Positions 11,407 through 23,435 of a stretch of DNA of 64,000 nt are shown here, in pieces. Under the pieces are notes generated by a model. The model saw only the letters and a list, made by a program, of their open reading frames with translations, searched no databases and was not told the DNA's origin. Numbering within the stretch: the first letter of the stretch is position 1; each line of letters starts with the position of its first letter. The DNA comes from Dimargaris cristalligena (lineage: Eukaryota > Kickxellomycota > Dimargaritomycetes > Dimargaritales > Dimargaritaceae): NCBI GenBank assembly GCA_027576995.1, contig JANBQC010000002.1, positions 123,430 through 187,429 of the forward strand. The letters are read 5' to 3'. The position numbers and the translations under genes are program-made.

Positions 11407-12061
11407 TAGTTTTGATTTCGTAAATGATTATAAACCCTATTGTGACCCCCCTTTCCAAATTGATGCACATTAAAGATATATTCAGCGCCATCGGGGGCAT
11501 TAAAGACCCTCAAACCACCGCTGGAGTAAATACTTGGATCATTCTGCGGAGTCGTTGGGCGTTGGTATGAGCATAGATGAATGGGATTGTGGTGGACATA
11601 CAAATAATTATATACATATATATATACCCTTGAAAGGTGGTTGGCGTGGCCGATTCATTAGAGACGCCCCGCATCCGACCTGCAGAAGATTCGTGGACTG
11701 CATCGTCGGTCTTTAACGAAAACCACACCACCTAGCTGGCCAAGGCAGTAGGGTGCCCAATACGAATCTGTTGGTCATTGCCGTACAGTAGAGGCTGATC
11801 CCAGGGCCTGCAGTTCCCTGACTACTGTTGGGGAACGCCCTAGGGTGTTTCATCCCGGCCTTAGTCAGTGGCCAAAGGGAAAGAGAAATCGGCCTTTGCG
11901 ACACACACTCTCTCTCTAGTTCTAGTATGCTACCCCGCGCATTTATAAAAAGCCCTGGATTTAGTGTCAGCATATAGACTCGCCTCCCCTTCGTTTTCAG
12001 CCCGACAGTCCCCTCTCTATATGCACTTTCGAGTGACCTGGATTATCTGCCTTAGCTAGTG

Positions 12062-12096
<35 letters not shown>

Positions 12097-12190
12097 ATTT
12101 CCCTCTTTTCACTTGTTCAATTTATATTCTATTCTGCCTAGTTGCTGCCTGTTTAGCATTTCAACTATCCCCCTCCTTAACTCCGCTACT
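11407..12190. other. Intergenic and YVH1 leader
   Basis: Contains a TATA-like TTATAAAAAG at about 11942-11951 and a pyrimidine-rich leader with the CT microsatellite. No ORF with family similarity. Confidence 0.5.
12065..12094. repeat. CT microsatellite
   Basis: About 15 uninterrupted CT units in the leader of the YVH1 gene, about 100 bases before its start codon. Confidence 0.9.
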
Positions 12191-14392
12191 ATGGCCGACG
12201 CTCACCTCATTCTTCCGCACCTGTACTTGGGAAAGTAAGTAAAAAGGGCCTATATTTTATCTGTACCCACTTGGTCCTTTTGAATCACCCGCCTTCTTTG
12301 TCCGTAGCAAGTGACTTACTTTTCCCCTGCCAGTGATTTGTGACCTCTCCTCCTCCAGCTATGACGCCGCCTCCGACATGCGCTTCCTCCGCCAGGCCAA
12401 CATCACCCACATCCTCTGTGTTGGTTCGTACCTGTCCCCCCGGTTCCCCCAGCAGTTCCAATACTACTGCATTGACATTGACGACGACCCCTCCGAGAAC
12501 ATTCAGCAGTACTTTCCCAAAACCCACCCATTCATTTGGAATGCCATTCGCGGCGGGGGCAATGTACTAGTCCATTGGTAGGTGTCCTATATTTCATTAC
12601 GCTATATTTTACTTTATTTTCCGGTACTTTATGGTCTGGCATTGTTCGCGTCTCTCCCTCGGCCTCCTCTTTCCTCGTCGGTTTGATCCATGGTTAGTCT
12701 CCCCTCGCACAAGGCTCAGATATATTCTCATTTGCCCAATGCCGTATGCATCATTATGTCGGTCTACTTGCCTATGTACGTGACCTGCTCCTCCCTGCCA
12801 AAAGTATGGCGGGTATTTCCCGCAGCGCCTCCGTGGTCATTGCGTACATTATGAAGTCTCTGGAGATGCCTCTAAAGGAAGCCTACAGCCTGGTGCAAGA
12901 AAAGCGGGATTTCATCCAGTAAGTGAGCCAGTTGATAGAATTGTACAGCCAATTCCTCTCTCTCTCCTATTCTCTACCTGGTCCAAATGTTAATTCCCCA
13001 CATCGCCTGGTCATTGGTGCTACCCTCATAGCCGCGCCTACCGTTTAGGAATTATTTTTCCCTTATCCAGCTTCCCTTTTCTCTCTCTCTCTTTTTTTTT
13101 TCACTTGCTCTCCCTCTTTATTCCCATTCCCATTTCCAGTGCTATGTTATTGTTGCGGCTATTGCCAAGTTCTTGAAACACCGGTGCCATTATTTCATTG
13201 CCGCTAGTTTTTCCCTCCCCCCAAGTACTATGACCGCATTGTATTTTTCCTGCTGCTCCCCAACTCAGCCAACCCTATAATTTATTGGTATATTTGAATC
13301 ATTTTAGACCCAACCCCGGATTCTACAAGCAACTGCAAATGTACGAGTCGATGGGTTGTGAAGTCGGTTCCAACCACGCCACCTACCGCCGCTATGAAGC
13401 CGCGCGAGAAGCGGAAACCAAGCGAGGTAAGCTCTTCCCCATTTTAACGACGTCAGTGCACTGGACTTTAACTCTTTAATCCATCCAAAAACTAACCCTT
13501 CCTCACCATACATTCTCAATCCCTTTCCTGTTTCTTCGGCCGACTGAACATAATCTAAACATCATCATATCCATCATCCCCCACCCAGCTACCCGGCCCG
13601 TTCCCACTAAGCCGAATAGCCCAACCTACCGTCCCGATCAGCACATCAACATTCCCGTAACTGTAATGTCCACGGCCGGGCCATCCCATACATCCCCGGC
13701 CCCGGCTGCTGCCCTCGCCGCAACCGGTGGCAAGACAGGTTATCGCTGCAAGAAGTGCCGCCACGTACTCTTCAACGACGACTTTGTCGTTGAGCACGCC
13801 CCGGCCGCTACCAAAAGCTTCACTGGACATAAAAACCACAACCAAGTAGGCCACCCCTTTTTCGACAATTTTTTTTAGCACCTGAGCTCGAGTCCATCGC
13901 CACCCATGCCCCTCCTATAACAACTACATACTAAGCTCCTATAGGATTACATCAGTCTCCATCTACTCGTGTAAACAATTGTAATATACGCTATTTGGTC
14001 CGTATATTCACACAGTACGTGCGTTTTTTATTACCTCACCCCCCTCCTTTTCCCAACATCTATCCCATTAGCCCCAATACATTATTCAACCCATAAGTGA
14101 AACCAGTAATGCAATGTTCACAGAGCGTCGCTATCTGCAGACTGCTCTCCCAACTCCCCCTAGTTCTACCCAAACAAAAGGTCCCTCAGCCCCGTGCTCG
14201 TCCTACTTTGTGGAGCCCATGAAGTGGATTGATGGAGCCCACAACGGAACCCATGAAGGTCGAATCGACTGCTCCAAGTGCGGGACCAAATTGGGTGCAT
14301 ACGACTGGGCGGGCTCCTCCTGCTCGTGCAGTCGCTGGGTTACCCCAGCATTTATGATCCACAAGAGCAAAGTGGACGAAATCTCCCATTAA
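12191..14392 (+). CDS. YVH1: Yvh1/DUSP12 dual-specificity phosphatase, six exons
   Basis: Exons 12191-12234, 12359-12577, 12805-12918, 13308-13426, 13589-13845 and about 14072-14392 give 357 aa. The N-terminal dual-specificity phosphatase domain has the catalytic loop HCMAGISRS (nucleophile C88, R94), assembled across the junction of exons 2 and 3, preceded by an Asp-rich DIDDDP loop that holds the general acid. NPNPGFYKQL closes the domain. The C-terminal half is the Yvh1 zinc region: YRCKKCRHVLF, CSSYFVEPMKW, CSKCGTKLG and CSCSRWVTPAF. Yvh1 releases Mrt4 from pre-60S ribosomes so that the P-stalk can load; the zinc domain, not the phosphatase activity, is needed for this. The last acceptor is uncertain: 14071 (strong pyrimidine tract) and 14140 are both phase 0 and differ by 23 residues in a variable linker. 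Confidence 0.9.
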
Positions 14393-17300
14393 CCCATACT
14401 TCTTTCTTTCATGCACTCTCTACCTGCTGTGATGTTTGTATCCACTGGTGATGCTAAAAAAAAAGGCAATATATATGAGGATTTACGTTTCCCGTGCCCC
14501 GTGTCCATTATTCCCTTTCTGGGGCTTCACTTGTTCTCTAAATATATATATATAGATATAGATAAATATATTACATATCCACTAACGGCCTTGGTCAACG
14601 CCAATGTGGTAGAAGCTCAATGCAACTGTCATATTGAGCTTCTCCCAGATATATACCTGTTGTGTCAGCTTATCTAATTTATTAGAGTTGGGATTTTTTG
14701 GAGTCAATAACCTATATTAAGTCTCAATATTTTATAGCATTTTCCCATATTAATACCCATTTCCACGGGGATCTCCTAGTTTACCTCCCAGCTGTTACCA
14801 TCGAAATCTTCGATTTACTCTGAAGTATAAATCCGAAGACGCCTCTATTCCCATCAGAGTTTTCCAGATACTACTTGCCTCCAACACATTCCCTTTAGTA
14901 TGCCTTTCTAGATGACCTCGCAGAATTGTCCAAATATCTTAATGTCCTATACCGGGTATAACCTATTAATTCCGTTACTTATACTTTCCTCTGTTGATCT
15001 TATAAACCCCTATATACTCAATCCCTGACTGTAATTTCGCACCTGATAACATGTATTATCTTTATACTGACATCCCCTGCATATATTAAGTACATAAGCA
15101 TTGGGCAATAGTGCCCCCAATACTGTACCCGATAGAAGCTAACCCACATGAACTCTTAGTTGATTAAGAGTGGCTAACCTGTGTGACAAGTATGCCCGCT
15201 TGCCTACTTAAAAATTTGCCCTGGATGAACAAGCAAATAGTTCAGCTCACGAGTAGAAGTATGAAAAGGCAACGTATTAACTAAGATAACACTAATATAT
15301 TTATTTGGCTAAACCTATAAGTTCCTCAAGGCAAACTAACGATATTAACTTAGAACTGTTGTAAGTAAAATCTACAATGATAAAATAGCCAACCACCCTT
15401 CATAGACTTGAACTGTTACTTAAAAAGGGATCCGAATTCATAAATGCATTAGTCGATATAATTCAAATAAGCATGAGAAATGTGTTATCTAAGACCTTTT
15501 GGAAACCGCCACAGCCCAAACGCCAATACAATCTATAGAACATGATCTGAGAATGGTAATGCATACTATTGGAACTTAGTGTCCCTGTCCAACCGAGTTA
15601 TCGTGGGCTAGTTGTCCCATGCCCGCGACTTCATTTTATACCAAATACTATGTTATATTTTTGTAACCAACTCAAAAAGACCAATTACGGGAATTTAATG
15701 ATGCAACTTGCAACCCCTGTTTTCTCTAAATGATCATTTGAATAGTTCCAGGAAGGCCTAATTGCACCTACCATCCACTTTCAGCATTGGTAAACTGCCT
15801 CCAATGTATCATATGACATCCTATATTCCAACCAAGGCGAGGATATTCCCGGTGACATCCGGTTTACTATATGTAGTATAAGCTTTCGCCGGATAATATT
15901 GTCTGTCAAGTTTGTCTACTTCAACCTACCAGCTAGTCTGCCAACTATCATTTGCGTATACGATGTTACCGAATCTCAATTACGCTAGTGTGCCCGTACT
16001 CTCTCAGTGCAGTTTAATGGGACTCATTCAACTACAACGGCACTCAAATTAAGTCGCCAAAGCTATGTGGTAAGTGCCAATCTGGAATATGTCATGGGGA
16101 AAGTAGTACATATGGCCAAATATAGATTGGGGTCAAATTGATGGATCTCATATTCACAAGTCTCGATTAACCGTCGTACTACAGCCGCTTGGGTTGTCCG
16201 ACCTTCAAGTGCCCCCTGTCATCACTGAAACATGACTGGACCATGGGTTTTGCCACCATCACCCTAATTACGTCCTGTCCCTCGTTCTGTATTCATATGC
16301 CGTCGTTTACTTAACCATCGCATTTGTATGACCATAGGGTCTTGATACCATTGCACATCCCGATACTGTGCTCCCCTCACTTCATTGGGCTGCTATTCAT
16401 TGCTTTGCAGCCCCCAAGTGCCAACCTCTCATTTACTACCTGAAAACCCCATCTTATGAATGAATTATCTTGACAAGACTATATTCATGTTAAATACCAT
16501 AAGATTCCATGCCCTCCGCGGGTATGGTTGGTTGGTTAGCCTATGTGCTAGTTTAGATGTATTACTTCGATAAATAGGGCTATACTACGTTTTCCCCTAA
16601 ATTGAACAACGACATAAAGAGGGAGTCAGATATATAGTAGTAATATAGGGAACATGAAGGGTTCAAAAAATTGTCCCAAGTAAAATTCCAGAGTCGAAGC
16701 AGTGTTGCTAATTTCCATAGTTAGGAGCAACAGTATGTATAGACATTTTTGACTATCTCTGGGCCTACAGGAGCTGATTAGCATCCTGAAGTGGAGGGTC
16801 CATGTCCGCTGAATGAGATATCCACTATCCCACCCAACTTTCCTGGTACCTAATAGTCGACTAGACCCTATGTATTATAAGGGGAGAATCTTTAAACATC
16901 AATGGCAAAACATCTGAATCGATTTTTTTTGTAGATTGAAGGCAGTGAATGAATACCGAAAGTGATCGCTGTTTTCTACCCAGGACCTTTCGAACCGATT
17001 TATATTAATTATATATTAACGAGCACCAACAGCTGCAGCCCCCCTTCTCACGTCCTTTGGACACTGTTACTTTGATATTTATTCCATATACCCCTGTGGC
17101 CAGGTTGGGTTTGTGTTCCTTGAGCAATGCCATTTCCTCATCGCAAAGTATTACTTGACCCGATGTATTAAATCTATTATACCTATGTGCGACGCTTACC
17201 GAATTATGATAAAAGGAAGAGCAATTCCCTCTTTTTATCCAGATGACAATATCGTATTACCACTACACTTCGGCCGCATTAGTAAGTATCTACCCCCCCC

Positions 17301-17450
17301 TCACCTTCGACTCGATTTACCAGCCTTGTTTTTGGCATAGTGCCCTTCGTTCCTATTATCTCCACCCCATTCAGTCTATCCCCCTCCACTCTCCAAAAGC
17401 ATGGCCAAAGCGAAAGTGGTGGACAAGATTGGCAACAAATCCTGGCGATG
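14393..17450. other. 3 kb A+T-rich gene-free stretch
   Basis: No ORF of useful length on either strand apart from short frames at both ends (for example 17113-17340). The composition is more A+T-rich and lacks the C-ending codon pattern of the flanking genes. I see no tRNA, no array and no clear terminal repeats. It joins on the right to a decayed gene, so it may be degraded sequence or old mobile-element debris. Confidence 0.5.
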
Positions 17451-18660
17451 TCTTACGCTGACTCGGCACTGTTCGAAGCCCATAACCCCACCCCTTACGA
17501 GCCTAACTGGCAGGGGTTTTTCGATACTGGCCACCTTAACCCAAACAACCCCAATTTGGAACTGCTCCAGGCGATGCCTAACGATGGCTCGGAGTTTGCC
17601 GAAACCAGTTTTCCTGACCCTAACGATTCTGGTTGGCTAGGTATTTTGGCTGACCATGAAACACAAAGTCATAATCAAGGTGACGGCCTTAATCCTGGGC
17701 AAAACCAGGCTCCACAGAATCCAATGGAATACTACTATCATGGGGTGGAGGAGATTCCTGTTACCCAAGAGGTTAACTCTATGGAGGCATCCCAAGGTTT
17801 AGCCGTGGACGATTACGACTATGACATGGCTGCGACGGGATATTCCGGTACACCCGAGGTTCCATTTGGACCATCAGTCGGCGTCGGCTTGGTAAGTCAG
17901 CCTACCGGATTTCAATTAGGGCAATACGGGACACAGCGGAATTCATTGGAATCCTATCATCAAGCAGATGGAGGGTTTCCCATTAACCAAGAGGCTAGCG
18001 CAATGGTAACGCCCCAAGATTTGACCACGGACAATTACCACGATACTATGGCCAGGGCTAGCAATTTAGGCGAACCCGGGGGTTACAGTTGGATTTTCAG
18101 TCAGCACTAACTCGAAAATTCAACTTGCCGGATTACAACCAGGCCAAACCAGTGACAATGTCTGGAAGACATATTACAGTCGATCCACAGGCGGGAGTCT
18201 CGATTATGCGACCCAATTGGACCAGGAATTACTCGACGTAGTAATTATGAGATGCTGGGATCTTTCTAAGAGGGTATTCCCTCAACAGCCATTGGACATG
18301 GTCCCCCAATAGTTGGATACAAAGTGGAAGTTTAGACTCTACACATATATAAAAGCGTTATTTCGAAATTTGCCAACCATCACTAAACTGAATAGAAAAC
18401 AAAGGGAAAAACAGAATTATCAAAAAAATTCCCGGGCTATTTCGAGCGGCTTAGTCAAATTATCACCACACCTCATCTACGCCTTAGATTGGGATGCTAG
18501 CAGCCAGACTGTTACACTCCGGTATTTGGTGGACGAAGAGGGCCACCACTGCGAAGATTTACGCCAGCGCAAGCGCCAGGCTTCACAGCACCTTAGTATT
18601 AGCATAATTATGTTCCCAAGTGATATCAAATCTACCAAAAGAAATTGGAGAAGTCCATAA
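17451..18660 (+). pseudogene. Orphan gene with internal duplication, apparently broken
   Basis: A first frame, open from 17340 to 18110, contains two diverged copies of a roughly 45-residue Tyr/Gln/Asp-rich segment (about 17719-17847 and 17935-18066), each with NQE or TQE and a D-Y-D/H motif. The ATG at 17451 is the likely start. A second frame is open from 18070 and reads on to 18660 except for a TAG at 18310-18312. It carries a basic segment (KWKFRLYTYIKALFRNL) and ends with a mixed hydrophobic/charged stretch. The simplest reading is one frameshift near 18070-18110 plus one nonsense codon. A small intron ending in CAATAG at 18312 could instead remove the stop, so an intact spliced gene is not excluded. 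Family not recognised. Flanks are A+T-rich. Confidence 0.4.
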
Positions 18661-19083
18661 AGGATATGACTACTAAAATTAAGTAGTCATTTGGATTTGC
18701 AGTCCTGATAAGAAATGACCTTAACTATTTTGAATCGCTAACTTATATCGCCTTTTTTTTAATAAATAGCCGCCTCCATATTGCTCAACACCCTTTGTGA
18801 ACAACCCACTATCCTTTCCATTCACATGAAACTGGTATCAATTCAAAAGGTGGTTTTTTTTCACATATTAAACAAGAAACACACCGTGCTTACCTGATTT
18901 GAATCTTAGTATCATTACAAAAGAGTAGCACGGACGTATTCACCACTGGTTATTTTGGTGCATACATCTATATGGGTGAAATTCGGCCCAACTGGGCAAG
19001 GTTTTAAATGATATGCATAAGGGAGAATAGGCGAGTGATTCAGCTTTAACCAGTAGTATTTACCTCATCCAACGGATTTTTCG
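18661..19083. other. A+T-rich spacer
   Basis: Between the broken plus-strand gene and the minus-strand open exons. Nothing recognised. Confidence 0.4.
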
Positions 19084-19475
19084 TTATGCAGCCTGGTTGA
19101 ATTTCTCCCATGTGGGTTTACTATACTCAAATCGGCGGTACCCACAAACCACTTTGTTGATGCGCCACAACAGATTTTCCCACTTGCGAGTAAGTCCCCC
19201 CTTTCCTTCACTCGTTTGTTATGTGTTTGACCCAACTTCATTGTGTACGTTCTTTTTTGTTTTGCCAGGGATTCATCCCCATTGAATCTCGCTCGAGAAT
19301 AGCGAACTGCTGGTAAATATTAGCCAAGTCAGCATCATCGATCGCGCCCAGGTCTAATTGTAATCGCCCACCCCGGTTTTGAAGGGTCAATCCCGAAAGT
19401 GAAGTAAATAAACCATGGAGACTCGACCGAAAATTGTTTCGACTTAGTAGGTCATAAGTTCTTGGGTTTATTATT
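19084..19475 (-). other. Unresolved minus-strand coding exons, orphan
   Basis: Two minus-strand stretches read like real protein. The first (open from about 19475, possible acceptor at about 19443) runs to about 19240 and contains a segment rich in Leu and Asp (RLQLDLGAIDDADLANIYQQ). The second (about 19167-19084) is Trp- and Tyr-rich (KWENLLWRINKVVCGYRRFE) and ends at TAA 19086-19084. A short intron between them with phase-1 ends (about 43 nt, GTACAC donor) is possible but weak, and no start codon or first exon could be found upstream. It may be the 3' part of a spliced gene or a decayed remnant, lying in the same disturbed region as the broken gene at 17.45 kb. Not recognised. Confidence 0.3.
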
Positions 19476-20067
19476 CATGCGAATCCTATTTATATATGTG
19501 TGTGAATATTAATTAACCCCGAAAGGGGACTGCCATCATGATTGGAAATATAAATGTATATCGAAATGAGAATAGATCCGGCTCAAAAGGGTCACACAAT
19601 AACGATTTCCACCCGCGCCGACCTCCTTCCCATGGATATGCAAGGACAAAAGAAAACACATCATCAAAAACCAGCCAATCCAAGCCAAACAAGGTGCCAC
19701 AAAAGGCAGCAGCAAGTCGGACGGATGGCATGGTCCTATACAGTATGATAGAAATTTGAGAGTACGTTTGGGTATGCGTAGACGTAAAAACACTGGAAAG
19801 GGGGTAGGGTAGTATTATCAAAAACTAAAGGGAGTTAAACTAGGGGGGCACAGCGGCCGGTATAACTAAAGCCGCTCGAACGTCTACTATTGCAGGCCCT
19901 CTCTCAAACATTGATCATTGAAAGACGGAGTACAGAATTAAACATTCGGTCCGTACGAAATCAGCTAACTAACAAGTATCTACGGAGAATTGAGTATGTC
20001 GGAGGCGGAGGGGGAGGGCTCTGTGTGGGCCCACAAAGCCTGGTGACTAGTACGGGGAGCTGGCGAT
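19476..20067. other. Intergenic, GAL10 3' side
   Basis: Short opposing ORFs overlap each other at 19513-19821 and neither has family similarity. Part of this stretch should be the 3' untranslated region of the epimerase gene. Confidence 0.4.
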
Positions 20068-21285
20068 TTAACGGAAGCCGTTGGGGTTCATGGACTGCCA
20101 TCTCCAGGCATCGCGGCACATATCCTCAAGCGAATAGGTGGTCTTGAATCCCAATTCCCGCTCGGCCTTGGCGGGGTTGCACACCAGGCGGGCCACATCA
20201 CCGGGCCGGCGGGGGGCGAACACCCAGGGAATGGCGTGGTTGTTGACCTTGGCAAAGCACTCGATCACCTCAACGACCGTCCGCCCAACCCCGCTACCTA
20301 GGTTATAGACTAGGCAGCGATCGTCTACCGTACTCTCGAGCTCCAGTTCATCCCGGCCAGCCACCACCAGAGGGTGGTCCTTCTCGTCCCGCAGCAGCTT
20401 GTTGACAGCCAGAACGTGACCTTGGGCCAGATCGGTAACATGGATATAGTCGCGGACCCCGCTCCCGTCTAAGGTGGGGTAGTCGTTGCCAAAGACGTTG
20501 ACCTTGGCCCGCTTGCCCACGGCGACCTGACAAATGAAGGGCATCAGATTGTTGGGGTAGCCCAGTGGGTCTTCCCCAATGGTACCGCTCGAGTGGGCCC
20601 CCACGGGGTTGAAGTAACGCAACAGGATGGCGCGCCAGCCAGGGTGGGCCACGCACATGTCCCGGATAATGTGTTCCATGAACATTTTGGTGCGCCCGTA
20701 CGGGTTGACCACGTTGCCGGTAGAGTCGGTTTCGGTGAAGGCGGGGCAGTTGACGTTACCGTACACGGTGGCCGAGGAGGAAAACACCACCTGGCGCACA
20801 CCGTGCTTCTCCATGACCCCCATGAGGGCCAAGGTGCCCGAAATGTTGTTTTCGTAATAGCGGAGAGGCTGCTTGACCGATTCGCCCACGGCCTTGAGGG
20901 CGGCAAAGTGAATGACGGTGGTGATCCGGCACAGGGGGGCGGGGACGGTGGAGACGGATCTGGGCCCGCCGTGGGGCGGGGGCAGGGCCTTACCCGCCGG
21001 GGTATAGTAGTACTTCTGGAAAAGAGCATCGAGAGCTTCACGGTCACAGATATCGACCTGGTGGAAGTCCACGGCGCGGCCGACGATCTTTTCCACCCGA
21101 CGGATGGCCTCCATGCAACTATTGACGAAACTGTCCACGACCACGACGTCATAGCCGCTCTGGATGAGTTCCACCAGGGTGTGGGACCCGATGAAGCCGG
21201 CACCTCCGGTGACCATAATCAGGGGTCGGGGGTCGACCGGGGCAGAGGAGGCACTGGCAGTCGGGGTGGCTTGGGCGTGCGTCAT
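20068..21285 (-). CDS. GAL10: UDP-glucose 4-epimerase
   Basis: Single exon, 405 aa. An extended short-chain dehydrogenase fold is visible: NAD-binding TGGAGFIGSH (residues 26-35), FSSSATVYG (168-176) with the catalytic Ser/Thr, and catalytic Y196/K200 in NPYGRTK. LRYFNPVGAH, LDGSGVRDYIHV and YNLGSG follow, all typical of GalE. It interconverts UDP-galactose and UDP-glucose in the Leloir pathway and supplies UDP-galactose for glycans. Unlike yeast Gal10 (699 aa) it lacks the C-terminal mutarotase domain, matching the single-domain form of bacteria and animals. An insertion of about 25 residues (about 94-118, Pro/Gly-rich) sits between the early Rossmann strands. A second, shorter insertion lies near residues 305-320. 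The N-terminal 20 residues are low complexity. Confidence 0.96.
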   Translation of the reverse strand: MTHAQATPTASASSAPVDPRPLIMVTGGAGFIGSHTLVELIQSGYDVVVVDSFVNSCMEAIRRVEKIVGRAVDFHQVDICDREALDALFQKYYYTPAGKALPPPHGGPRSVSTVPAPLCRITTVIHFAALKAVGESVKQPLRYYENNISGTLALMGVMEKHGVRQVVFSSSATVYGNVNCPAFTETDSTGNVVNPYGRTKMFMEHIIRDMCVAHPGWRAILLRYFNPVGAHSSGTIGEDPLGYPNNLMPFICQVAVGKRAKVNVFGNDYPTLDGSGVRDYIHVTDLAQGHVLAVNKLLRDEKDHPLVVAGRDELELESTVDDRCLVYNLGSGVGRTVVEVIECFAKVNNHAIPWVFAPRRPGDVARLVCNPAKAERELGFKTTYSLEDMCRDAWRWQSMNPNGFR

Positions 21286-22513
21286 GGCGTATTACGAAAA
21301 CCAAAATAAACACAAGGGGTATGAGGGGACACCGTTAGGGGTAAGTGGGCCGGGCTTGAGACAAATCGAGTTCTCTGACCAGGGCGTATAATAGAGGTAG
21401 GTGGGGGTGATCTCGGAGTATCAAGCTACTGGAAATGGAACCACGGGGGGTAAGCCAATGATCTGCGTAGTGGGGTTATTGAAGAGTCTCTAAGGGAGCC
21501 GAGAGCTGACTGGATTGGAGCGTTAGGTGACAGAGGGGGAATGGAAGTGGAGCAACAGGGGTATAGCAGTCCAAACAAATAGCGGTACGAAACAAAGCAA
21601 TAGGAATTCGGGCTTAACAAATATGATATGTTTGTATATTAATTTTAAAAAAACCCCGCAGTGGAAAAGGGAAAGAAAGAGAGGGTATAAGGTAACGACA
21701 CCAATTGAGGAAGGCTTCGTAAAGTAGACGACAGACTTTGGGAGCGTAAATAGAGTAAAATGTCGCCGATTATTATATAAATTATACACCCATACACACC
21801 AATGGCAGTGGAACCAACTAGATGGAAGGACGCAGGAACCGGGGGTGAAACGACTACTGAGAGGACAGGGGGTTTGAAACCGGGCGTGGGCGATTCAATA
21901 CGAAACAGACGGAGTTATGCGGGGAAGGGGAAGAGCGCTGGCAGTGAGAGAAATCAAGAAGGGCGGGAGGGCTTCATATATATACTATGTAAATGTATAC
22001 GCATACAGACAGGCGTGATGTAATTCTATATATATGCCAGTATTTATTGGGATATTGATATATATGCATTTATTAGGGGCATCATCCCCTCTACATTAGC
22101 ATTGGTGTCAGTAGCGCATATAATCTGCTACTGATAAATAGAGATTGGGCCTATCTCCCAATACCACCTACCTGCCTACCTGCTTAGTTGCAAGAGAGAG
22201 GGGTGTTTGGTTCTTTCTTTCTCTCCCCTTCCCTCTTGCGCATTCACTTGTAATCAACCACCCCGCATTACCCGACTAGCCAATCTGTGGGCGGCATTTT
22301 GTACGAATGGGGCAGGGCCCACCAGTGTCGGATTAGCTGATAGAGAGTGTGCCATCTGAGCGACCGCTCTGCCCTCCCGTTCTCCACTCATTGTGTTGGC
22401 CTTCAGGACTCACACTGCGCTGATCATCCGTAATCAGCCTCGGATCGCCCCTTGGTTCTTTCTTTCGCCGATGCCATTCTTCGCTGGGTTATTTTCCCGC
22501 TACTAGATAACCA
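21286..22513. other. Intergenic upstream of GAL10
   Basis: Purine-rich on the plus strand near the epimerase start (a pyrimidine-rich leader on the minus strand), then A+T-rich with short TATA runs near 22029 and 22060. No gene recognised. Confidence 0.45.
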
Positions 22514-23435
22514 GTGCAGCCCATTGCTTTACTCGCCAGCCGTTGCTCAGTTGGTCAAACAGGGCCCTTTGTCAACGCCCCCATGAACCACCGCCTGGCC
22601 TACCAAAAAAAAAAGGCACATGGTGCCACTCCAACCACTGCAGAACCCGCCGAGGAATTAGCGTCGGCGGCATCCCTGGAGTCCCCAATATTTATTGACG
22701 TGATCACACCATTACTAGGATAGTTTATAAATAGCCACGTGTGGATCACTACAGACAAGCCACCGCACTTCTGAGCATGGCTGAGTGATTCCATAATCTG
22801 TTGTGTAACCAACAGCCCCGTCATCTTCTCCATACCGCATCAGTCGGGATAAAATAAAATAAAAAACAGCCCTGGCAGGCATTGAGCCTTTAGGACAGTA
22901 GGGGTATAGGCTTACTTGTGGGAGCTCAGGAAGAACGGGGGGACACGGAGGGCGGAAGGGCTTCCTGTCGCCGTAAATATAGGGAAACCCTAATAGTAAT
23001 CGGGAAGACACCCATGTCACTAAATGATACTCACAGATATAATAGGCGACACAGTAACTCGTTTCCCGGGAGAGGTGGGGAGGGCATTGCATGCCTTTAT
23101 TCATAGATTGGGAAAGCCGTCGGTATTTATTCAGCGGCATTGGGTAGGAGGAAAAAACAAAGTATGTAAAGCCGGCGACGAAGGCTGAGGGTTGGATACG
23201 GTGGACTTGGTTATGAATTGCCGCAGCGCTAGGAATCGCCAAAGGAGCGGAACCACTGGGGGGTTCTGACGTCAATTAGAAGAGGATAGACCAGACCAGA
23301 CCCCTGTTTGCACCCATTGGCAAGGCAGGTTAGAAATAACCTTGAATAATCCCATAGGAAATAAAAGGGCGGCCGAGGTAAATACGCTTCAAATCAAAGA
23401 ATAAAACACCCCCAAAAAGGCTAATAGTAAATTAT
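22514..23435. other. Unresolved possible small genes on both strands
   Basis: The plus strand has a 69-codon ORF (22514-22723) with a ten-A run. The minus strand is open over 23275-22715 (start codon only TTG) and contains a good acceptor (CGACAG at about 22964) and donor (GTAAGC at about 22917-22912), which together would define a Pro-rich exon. No combination of exons gives a recognisable protein, so no gene is called. Confidence 0.25.

Noticed and set aside
20593..21309. 238-codon plus-strand ORF over GAL10
   Set aside because: Antisense shadow of the epimerase gene.
22310..22380. Possible minus-strand tRNA (GGCAGAGCGGTCGCTC)
   Set aside because: Only a D-arm-like string is present; no anticodon stem, T-arm or acceptor pairing could be built.
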